In this document: piece by piece, positions 58,438 to 64,000 of the stretch
How positions within the stretch are numbered: position 1 is the first letter of the stretch
Layout: each line of letters starts with the position of its first letter
From: JBFAPK01 sp040676675
GTDB taxonomy: Bacteria > Actinomycetota > Actinomycetes > Mycobacteriales > Micromonosporaceae
Direction of reading: 5' to 3'
Length of the DNA stretch: 64,000 nt
NCBI RefSeq assembly: GCF_040676675.1
Contig: NZ_JBFAPK010000029.1
Location: 54,717 to 118,716, forward strand
Position numbers and translations under genes: made by a program
The notes under the pieces: generated by a model
What the model was told of the DNA's origin: nothing
Databases searched by the model: none
What the model saw: the letters and a program-made list of their open reading frames with translations, nothing else

Positions 58438-59166
58438 GTGCCTGAGTACGACGAGACCGCCGAGTCCGTGGACGAGCAGTCCTCGGTGGCGACGGCGGCG
58501 GATGACGAGTCGGTCGAGGCCGCCAACGAGTCGAGTTTCGTCAACCCCACCGAGCCGGAGTCGGACGAGAACTACGACCCGGTGGCGGAGCTGCGACAGA
58601 AGCTGCGTTACGCCCCGGGCGACTGGTACGTGGTGCACTCGTACGCGGGTTACGAGAACAAGGTCAAGACCAACCTCGAGACCCGGATCACCTCCCTCGA
58701 CATGGAGGAGTTCATCTACCAGGTCGAGGTGCCGACCCGCGAAGAGGTCGAGGTCAAGAACGGCAAGCGCTCGCAGGTGCAGGCCAAGGTCTTCCCCGGC
58801 TACATCCTGGTCCGGATGGAGCTCACCGCGGAGTCGTACTCCTGCGTACGCAACACTCCCGGGGTCACCGGCTTCGTCGGCGCGACGGACCGGGCCGACC
58901 GGCCCGCGCCGCTCTCGCTCGACGAGGTGATCAAGTGGCTCGCCCCGGCCGTGGAGACGGGCGAGCAGAAGAAGGCCAAGCCGGAGATCAAGGTCCTCGA
59001 CTTCGAGGTCGGCGACTCGGTCACCGTCACCGACGGCGCCTTCGCCTCGCTGCCGGCCACGATCAGTGAGATCAACGCCGACCAGCAGAAGCTCAAGGTG
59101 CTGGTGTCGATCTTCGGTCGCGAGACCCCGGTCGAGCTGAACTTCAACCAGGTCGCCAAGATCTAG
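58438..59166 (+). CDS. nusG: Transcription termination/antitermination protein NusG
   Basis: A 242-residue protein. An acidic leader (~1-50) is followed by the NGN domain (WYVVHSYAGYENKVKTNLE ~62-80; PGYILVRMEL ~120-129) and a C-terminal KOW domain (EVGDSVTVTDGAFASLP ~190-206). It travels with RNA polymerase and couples to ribosomes or Rho. GTG 58438. Confidence 0.95.
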   Translation: MPEYDETAESVDEQSSVATAADDESVEAANESSFVNPTEPESDENYDPVAELRQKLRYAPGDWYVVHSYAGYENKVKTNLETRITSLDMEEFIYQVEVPTREEVEVKNGKRSQVQAKVFPGYILVRMELTAESYSCVRNTPGVTGFVGATDRADRPAPLSLDEVIKWLAPAVETGEQKKAKPEIKVLDFEVGDSVTVTDGAFASLPATISEINADQQKLKVLVSIFGRETPVELNFNQVAKI

Positions 59167-59380
59167 CGCTGGCCGGAGCTGACGCGTCGGGGCGCTGCCC
59201 CGACCGGTCCGGCCCGATCCCTCGCCCGGCGCGAGACCGGGCCGGCCCGGCCCGGTCCGGACCCTCGGCGGCCGGGCCCGGCGACTCCTGCGCTACCCTA
59301 GAACGTCGCCCGCGCCCCGTGCTGACCGTGCGCGCCCGGCGCCAGGTGCACATCCACCAGTCCAAGCCCCAGGAAGAGAC

Positions 59381-59812
59381 ATGCCTCCCAAGAAGAAGCT
59401 CGTCAAGACGTTCACGCTGCAGCTGCCGGCGGGCCAGGCCACCCCGGCGCCGCCGGTCGGCCCCGCGCTGGGTCAGCACGGCGTGAACATCATGGAGTTC
59501 TGCAAGTCCTACAACGCGCAGACCGAGTCGCAGCGCGGTGACATCGTCCCCGCCGAGATCAGCGTGTACGAGGACCGGTCCTTCACCTTCGTGCTGAAGA
59601 CCCCGCCCGCGGCGCGCCTGCTGATCAAGGCGGCCGGCGTGCAAAAGGGCTCCGGCGTGCCGCAGAGCCAGAAGGTCGGCTCGGTGACCCGGGCGCAGCT
59701 GCGCGAGATCGCCGAGCGGAAGATGGCCGACCTCAACGCCAACGACGTCGAGCAGGCCGAGAAGATCATCGCCGGCACCGCGCGTTCGATGGGGATCACG
59801 GTCAAGGACTGA
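59381..59812 (+). CDS. rplK: 50S ribosomal protein L11
   Basis: A 143-residue protein with LQLPAGQATPAPPVGPALGQHGVNI-type N-terminus (~13-37) and IAGTARSMGI (~128-137). Binds 23S rRNA at the GTPase centre. ATG 59381. A ~215-base gap from nusG may hold its own promoter. rplA follows after 88 bases. Confidence 0.97.
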   Translation: MPPKKKLVKTFTLQLPAGQATPAPPVGPALGQHGVNIMEFCKSYNAQTESQRGDIVPAEISVYEDRSFTFVLKTPPAARLLIKAAGVQKGSGVPQSQKVGSVTRAQLREIAERKMADLNANDVEQAEKIIAGTARSMGITVKD

Positions 59813-59900
59813 CGTCCGCGACCTCCCCCTAAGCCAGCCCAAGTTCGTGGGAGGGTACGCGGCGTCCGCGGCCCGCCAGAAACCACAGGAGTAATTCGAG

Positions 59901-60611
59901 ATGCGTAGCAAGAACTACCGCAAGGCCGCCGAGGCCGTCGACCGGGCGAAGCTCTACACCCCCGCCGAGGCGGTCAAGCTCGCCAAGGAGACGACCAACG
60001 TCAAGTTCGACGCCACGGTCGAGGTCGCGATGCGCCTCGGCGTCGACCCGCGTAAGGCGGACCAGATGGTCCGCGGCACGGTCAACCTGCCGCACGGCAC
60101 CGGCAAGACCGCCCGCGTGATCGTGTTCGCCGCGGGGGCCAAGGCCGACGAGGCCGTCGCCGCCGGCGCCGACGAGGTCGGCACGGACGAGCTGGTCGCC
60201 CGGATCCAGGAGGGCTGGCTGGAGTTCGACGCCGCCATCGCCACCCCGGACCAGATGGCCAAGATCGGTCGGATCGCGCGGATCCTGGGCCCGCGCGGTC
60301 TCATGCCGAACCCGAAGACCGGCACGGTGACGATGGACATCACCAAGGCGGTCGCGGACATCAAGGGCGGAAAGATCACCTTCCGGGTGGACAAGCACTC
60401 CAACCTGCACCTGATCATCGGCAAGGCCTCGTTCTCCGAGAACCAGCTGATCGACAACTACGCCGCGGTGCTCGACGAGGTGCTGCGCGCCAAGCCGTCC
60501 GCGGCCAAGGGCAAGTACCTCAAGAAGGTCACCCTGACCACGACGATGGGGCCGGGCGTTCCGGTCGACCCGAACGTGGTGAAGAACCTCCGCGAGGCCG
60601 TCGAGGCCTGA
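59901..60611 (+). CDS. rplA: 50S ribosomal protein L1
   Basis: A 236-residue protein (ASVKLAKE-type N-terminus, LGVDPRKADQMVRGTV ~49-64, LGPRGLMPNPKTGTV ~131-145). Binds the L1 stalk. ATG 59901 after GGAG. A strong intrinsic terminator follows immediately. Confidence 0.97.
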   Translation: MRSKNYRKAAEAVDRAKLYTPAEAVKLAKETTNVKFDATVEVAMRLGVDPRKADQMVRGTVNLPHGTGKTARVIVFAAGAKADEAVAAGADEVGTDELVARIQEGWLEFDAAIATPDQMAKIGRIARILGPRGLMPNPKTGTVTMDITKAVADIKGGKITFRVDKHSNLHLIIGKASFSENQLIDNYAAVLDEVLRAKPSAAKGKYLKKVTLTTTMGPGVPVDPNVVKNLREAVEA

Positions 60612-60635
60612 TCGCGGCCTCGCGACACGGACCGG

Positions 60636-60673
60636 GATCGAGGGCGTCCTTCGGGGCGCCCTCGATCTTTTTT
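60636..60673 (+). terminator. Intrinsic terminator after rplA
   Basis: Perfect 11-base stem GATCGAGGGCG / CGCCCTCGATC, ten-base loop, then six T residues. It ends the rplKA transcript. Confidence 0.95.
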
Positions 60674-61021
60674 GTCCGGTCCGGGTGGGTGGCTGGCCGC
60701 TGTTGGGCCGCCGGGTTCGCCCGGCGCTGGGTTTGTGGGGGCGCCGGGTGGGTGGGGCGCCGGCGGGTTTGTGGGGGTGGGGGCCGGATCGCCCACTCTG
60801 GGCGGTCAGGCTTGATCCCGTCGTGGGCGACCCGGCCCCACCCCGCCGGGTCGTCGTTCGTCGCTTGGCCGCCGGGCCGTGGGTGTTGTCCCGTACCTGT
60901 CCGGGTCCTGTTCGCGGGTTGGTGCCGTGGTCCGCGTGCCGCACCTTCCACGTCATGGTTCGTGGCGCCGGCCCGGGGCCCGGGGCAGCCGCGACGGGCG
61001 ATTCATGCGAGGCTTCCTGTC
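60674..61021 (+). other. Gene-free G-rich stretch before ABC transporter
   Basis: About 350 bases with no supported gene. It contains many G runs on the plus strand (60684-60785), for example GGGTGGGTGGGG, with a repeated GGGTTTGTGGGGG unit, so four-stranded (G-quadruplex) folding is possible. The ABC ATPase probably has its own promoter here. Confidence 0.5.
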
Positions 61022-61774
61022 ATGCGGCTGGAGGATGTCTGGTTGCGGTACGGCCGGCGGACACCGTGGGTGCTGCGCGGCGTCGACGTGGAGATCTCGC
61101 CGGGCGAGGTGGCCGTCGTGCTCGGGCGCAACGGCGTGGGCAAGTCCACGCTGCTCCAGCTCGCGGCCGGCGTCCTCCGGCCGACCCGCGGCAGGGTACG
61201 GGACCGGCCCCGCGTGGTTGGCTGGGTCCCCGAGCGCTTCCCCGCCGACCAGCCGTTCACTATCCGGCAGTACCTGACCTCGATGGGCCGGCTGCGCGGG
61301 CTCTCGGCCGCCGCCAGCCGCGACGCGACCGGGGCGTGGACGGAGCGGCTCGGCGTGGTGCCGTACCTCGACGTCCGGCTGCCCGAGCTTTCCAAGGGCA
61401 CCGCCCAGAAGGTGGGCCTCGCGGCCGCCCTGCTCCGCCCGCCCGACCTGCTGGTGCTGGACGAGCCGTGGGAGGGGCTCGACGCGGCCACCCGGGAGCA
61501 GGTGCCGCTACTGATCCGGCAGGTGCGCGACGGGGGCGGCGCCGTGCTGGTCAGCGACCACCGGGGCGAGACCGCCCGGCTGCCCGGCGCGCGGCAGTGG
61601 AGCGTGGCCGACGGTACGGTCTCGGTCACCGTTCCGGAGTCGGAGCGGGAGGGGATGGCGGTCGTCGAGGTCGCCGTCCCCGCCACCCGGGCCGCCGACA
61701 CGGCCGCCGCCCTGCGCGCCGCCGGGCACCAGGTGCTGCGGGTACGCCAGGCCGACCCGTCCGAGATCGGTTGA
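61022..61774 (+). CDS. ABC transporter ATP-binding protein
   Basis: A 250-residue ATPase with Walker A GRNGVGKST (~37-45), a degenerate signature region LSKGTAQKV (~125-133) and Walker B LLVLDEPW (~144-151), H-loop in SDHRGET. The extra C-terminal ~60 residues are not needed for ATP binding. ATG 61022. It is followed after 13 bases by a small membrane protein, forming a probable export or unknown ABC pair between rplKA and rplJL. Confidence 0.86.
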   Translation: MRLEDVWLRYGRRTPWVLRGVDVEISPGEVAVVLGRNGVGKSTLLQLAAGVLRPTRGRVRDRPRVVGWVPERFPADQPFTIRQYLTSMGRLRGLSAAASRDATGAWTERLGVVPYLDVRLPELSKGTAQKVGLAAALLRPPDLLVLDEPWEGLDAATREQVPLLIRQVRDGGGAVLVSDHRGETARLPGARQWSVADGTVSVTVPESEREGMAVVEVAVPATRAADTAAALRAAGHQVLRVRQADPSEIG

Positions 61775-61787
61775 GGGGGAGTCGGGG

Positions 61788-62477
61788 ATGTTCGCGCTCG
61801 TCCGGATGCGTCTGACCGGTTTCGTGCGTACCGGTCGGGCGCTCGCGCCGCTGATCGCGGGGCTGGTGGTGCTCGGCGTCCTCTACGGCGGCGGGCAGGC
61901 GCAGGCCGGCGAGGCGTACGGCGTCTCCGCGGCCGTGCTCTTCCCGGTGCTGGCCTGGCAGGCCAAGTTGCTGCTCGACGCGGAGCCGGACGTGCAGCGC
62001 CGCCTCGCCCTGGTGGCGGTCGGCAGCCGGTACCGCGAGCTGGTCGCCGGGCTGCTCGCCGCGACGCTGGCCGCGCTGGTGACGGTCGTGGTCGCGCTCG
62101 TGCTGCCGTGGCTGGTCGGTGGGATCAGGGGACCACGCTCGGCCGGCGAGGCGCCCCTGTCGGAGGGGATCACGCTCGGCGTCTGGGCGCACCTGCTGGC
62201 GGTACCGGCGGCGGTGGCGCTCGGCGCCCTGGCCAGCCGGGCGGCCACGCGGAGCACCACGTACGGGATCGTCGTGCTCGTCGGCGGGGCGGTCGGCGCG
62301 GTGGTGATGGGGTTGAAGAACTCGGTGGCGCCGTGGCTCGCGCCGCCCGTGATGGCGACGGCCCGGGCGCTCAGCGGCGGGCCGGACGGGGTCGCGGTGG
62401 TCACGCTCACCCTCCAGGCGCTGCTCTGGAGCGCCGCCGTCCTGACCGGGTACGCCTGGCTGCGCCGCCGGTGGTGA
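61788..62477 (+). CDS. ABC transporter membrane subunit
   Basis: A 229-residue protein with about six hydrophobic segments (~18-35, ~43-60, ~82-106, ~125-150, ~162-180, ~200-222). No classical permease EAA motif. Likely the permease half of the preceding ATPase. ATG 61788. Substrate unknown. Confidence 0.78.
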   Translation: MFALVRMRLTGFVRTGRALAPLIAGLVVLGVLYGGGQAQAGEAYGVSAAVLFPVLAWQAKLLLDAEPDVQRRLALVAVGSRYRELVAGLLAATLAALVTVVVALVLPWLVGGIRGPRSAGEAPLSEGITLGVWAHLLAVPAAVALGALASRAATRSTTYGIVVLVGGAVGAVVMGLKNSVAPWLAPPVMATARALSGGPDGVAVVTLTLQALLWSAAVLTGYAWLRRRW

Positions 62478-62497
62478 CCCGGGCCACCCGGGGTGAT

Positions 62498-62527
62498 TTG
62501 GTGGTGACCTGGGGCGTCGCGTACTGT
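62498..62527 (+). promoter_or_regulatory. Predicted rplJ promoter
   Basis: TTGGTG (62498-62503), 18 bases, TACTGT (62522-62527). It sits before the L10-leader-like region and would drive rplJL. Confidence 0.45.
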
Positions 62528-62533
62528 GGGGCG

Positions 62534-62710
62534 AGTGCCCGGCCTCAGGCCGGGTGCGATTCGTAACCACCCAGAGACCGCTGGTCATCGTGCTCCGGCA
62601 CGATCGAAGGTCCCGCAGTGACGGGCGACCCGCGCAGGGGGAGACGGTGTCGCGTCGGGTCATCCTCGGATGATCGTGTCCGCCCCGTGCGCCCTGCGCC
62701 GGGGCTTTTC
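62534..62710 (+). promoter_or_regulatory. L10 leader-like RNA with attenuator hairpin
   Basis: The leader before rplJ contains a CCCGGCC-TCA-GGCCGGG stem (62538-62554), a conserved-looking stretch (CAGAGACCGCTGG, CGAAGGTCCCGC), and a terminator-like GCCCCG / CGGGGC stem (62682-62687 and 62700-62705) followed by TTTT. This is the arrangement of L10-leader autoregulation, where L10-(L12)4 binding controls rplJL. Assigned by position and structure. Confidence 0.75.
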
Positions 62711-62781
62711 TCGTTGCCGCGGTTCCCGCACCGCCGACCCCGCGTCGGCGAGCCAGCCTGGAGCAATGAGAGAGGAGGGAC

Positions 62782-63327
62782 ATGGCGGACAAGCCGGTTC
62801 GGGCCGACAAAGCCACCGCCGTCGCCGAGCTCACCGAGCAGTTCCGGTCCTCGAACGCGACCGTGCTGACCGAGTACCGCGGCCTCACGGTCGCCCAGCT
62901 CACCCAGCTGCGCCGCTCGCTGGGCCGGGAAACCACCTACTCGGTCGCGAAGAACACGCTGGCCAAGCGCGCTGCGACGGACGCTGGCATCGAGGGCCTC
63001 GACACGCTGTTCACCGGTCCTACCGCGCTGACCTTCGTCTCCGGCGACGTCGTTGAGGCGGCGAAGGGCCTGCGCGAGTTCGCTAAGGCCAACCCGCTGC
63101 TCAAGATCAAGGGCGGCGTGTTCGAGGGCAAGGCGATCAGTGCGGACGAGGTCAACAAGCTCGCCGACCTGGAGTCCCGCGAGGTGCTGCTGGCCAAGCT
63201 GGCCGGCGCGATGAAGGGCAACCTGAGCAAGGCCGCGGCCCTGTTCCAGGCGCCGCTGGCGAAGACCGCCCGCCTCGCGGCCGCCCTGCAGGACAAGCGC
63301 GAAAAGGAGGGTGCCGAGCAGGCCTGA
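62782..63327 (+). CDS. rplJ: 50S ribosomal protein L10
   Basis: A 181-residue protein: EYRGLTVAQLTQLRR (~33-47) and TYSVAKNTLAKRAA (~53-66) bind 23S rRNA; the C-terminal helix binds L7/L12. ATG 62782 after GGAGG. Followed after 55 bases by rplL. Confidence 0.96.
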   Translation: MADKPVRADKATAVAELTEQFRSSNATVLTEYRGLTVAQLTQLRRSLGRETTYSVAKNTLAKRAATDAGIEGLDTLFTGPTALTFVSGDVVEAAKGLREFAKANPLLKIKGGVFEGKAISADEVNKLADLESREVLLAKLAGAMKGNLSKAAALFQAPLAKTARLAAALQDKREKEGAEQA

Positions 63328-63382
63328 CGGTCCGCTCGACGCACCGGTCGTTCGTTAGAGAAATAGGGAAAGGACGCCAGAC

Positions 63383-63772
63383 ATGGCGAAGCTCAGCACC
63401 GAAGAGCTGCTCGACGCGTTCAAGGAGATGACGCTGATCGAGCTGTCGGACTTCGTGAAGCAGTTCGAGGAGACCTTCGAGGTCACCGCCGCCGCGCCGG
63501 TGGCGATGGTTCAGGGCGGCGGTGGCGGCGGTGCCGCTCCGGCCGAGGCCGAGCCGGAGAAGGACGAGTTCGACGTCATCCTCGAGGCCGACGGCGGCAA
63601 GAAGATCCAGGTCATCAAGGTCGTCCGCGAGCTGACCGGCCTGGGCCTGAAGGAGGCCAAGGACCTGGTCGAGGGCGCGCCCAAGCCGGTCCTGGAGAAG
63701 GCCAACAAGGAGAACGCGGACAAGGCGAAGGCCAAGCTCGAGGCCGAGGGCGCCAAGGTCACCCTGAAGTAG
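63383..63772 (+). CDS. rplL: 50S ribosomal protein L7/L12
   Basis: A 129-residue protein: N-terminal dimer helices (ELLDAFKEMTLIELSDFVKQFEE, split ~7-18 and ~19-29), Gly/Ala hinge (~44-58) and the C-terminal factor-binding domain with KIQVIKVVRELTGLGLKEAK (~75-94). ATG 63383. Usually followed by rpoB, which is not reached. Confidence 0.97.
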   Translation: MAKLSTEELLDAFKEMTLIELSDFVKQFEETFEVTAAAPVAMVQGGGGGGAAPAEAEPEKDEFDVILEADGGKKIQVIKVVRELTGLGLKEAKDLVEGAPKPVLEKANKENADKAKAKLEAEGAKVTLK

Positions 63773-63778
63773 TTCGCC

Positions 63779-63796
63779 GGCCGCCGACCGGCGGCC
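63779..63796 (+). other. Short hairpin after rplL
   Basis: GGCCGCCG-AC-CGGCGGCC stem, six bases after the rplL stop. It may attenuate transcription into the missing rpoB; no T-tract. Confidence 0.3.
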
Positions 63797-63889
63797 CCGT
63801 CCGGCACCCTCGATCTCGGTCGCGGACCCGGGCGGTACGGGGATGGCGCCGTCCCCGTGCGGTGACCTGACGCACATCGCGTCGCCGGC

Positions 63890-64000
63890 GGGGGGGGGGG
63901 GGGGGCGCCCCCCCCCCCCCCCCGGCCGGGCGGCCCCCCCCCCCCCCCCCCCGGGATAGGGGAAAGGCGCGGGGGGGGAGCAGAGTTGGGTGGGGGTGTG
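63890..64000. other. Homopolymer-rich contig end, probable assembly artefact
   Basis: A run of 16 G (63890-63905), then CG, then 16 C (63908-63923), another run of 19 C (63934-63952) and a GGGGGGGG-rich tail. The pattern is unlike any preceding DNA. rpoB would be expected soon after. Not treated as biology. Confidence 0.85.

Noticed and set aside
63890..64000. G16-CG-C16 palindrome and poly-C runs at the end of the window
   Set aside because: Homopolymers of this length and symmetry next to a contig end are typical of assembly or polishing errors, and the expected rpoB is absent.

Overview
The window is high-GC actinobacterial DNA, most likely from the Micromonosporaceae (Micromonospora or a close relative). 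The reasons are strong G/C third-position codon use, frequent GTG starts, a mycobacterium-like gene order in two blocks (rhlE to moeZ, and tRNA-Thr/Met-rpmG-hadAB-tRNA-Trp-secE-nusG-rplK-rplA), and a second, partial complex I cluster. No database search was possible. Family assignments come from motifs, length, context and remembered gene order.

Layout. 1-2.2 kb is the end of a branched-chain amino acid (Liv-type) ABC transporter. 2.2-8.6 kb holds two efflux-pump/repressor pairs (TetR with a DHA2 MFS, ArsR with an MFS), each with visible palindromic operators, on either side of a RecQ helicase that ends in a phosphoribosyltransferase-like segment. 8.5-12.5 kb has an NlpC/P60 hydrolase, a secreted-type hypothetical protein, an XRE regulator and a methyltransferase. 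12.8-24.2 kb is a conserved actinobacterial block: rhlE-like helicase, ferritin-like protein, DUF3107, TetR, a large Pro-rich protein, an alpha/beta hydrolase, two tandem DUF3152 proteins with a metzincin-like HExxHxxGxxH motif, and MoeZ. 24.3-26.8 kb is proBA. 26.8-31.2 kb is an alkyltransferase-like protein, a GPH-type transporter, a PLP decarboxylase and a MarR/VOC pair.

31.3-47.0 kb is a partial second complex I cluster: nuoB, then three unrelated genes, then nuoC-H, two unrelated genes, and a tightly overlapping nuoI-J-K-L-M-N, followed by htpX. NuoA, D, E, F and G are absent, so the complex cannot take electrons from NADH through the usual module and lacks the NuoD quinone-site subunit unless it is supplied from elsewhere.

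47.2-53.4 kb looks accessory: yajQ and tRNA-Tyr at the edge, then scattered hypothetical genes, a possible tRNA 3' remnant, a decayed DUF222-like fragment, an LtrA protein, a lower-GC stretch with no clear gene and a 53-residue small ORF. A GAF-GGDEF-EAL membrane protein follows. 56.2-63.8 kb is the housekeeping translation block. An ABC transporter and an L10-leader-like element separate rplKA from rplJL. The last ~110 bases are homopolymer-rich and look like assembly debris just before the expected rpoB.

No wholly new system is clearly proven. The best candidates for follow-up are the NuoD-less complex I cluster, the RecQ-phosphoribosyltransferase fusion, the tandem DUF3152 metzincin-like pair, and several long perfect inverted repeats in or next to genes.
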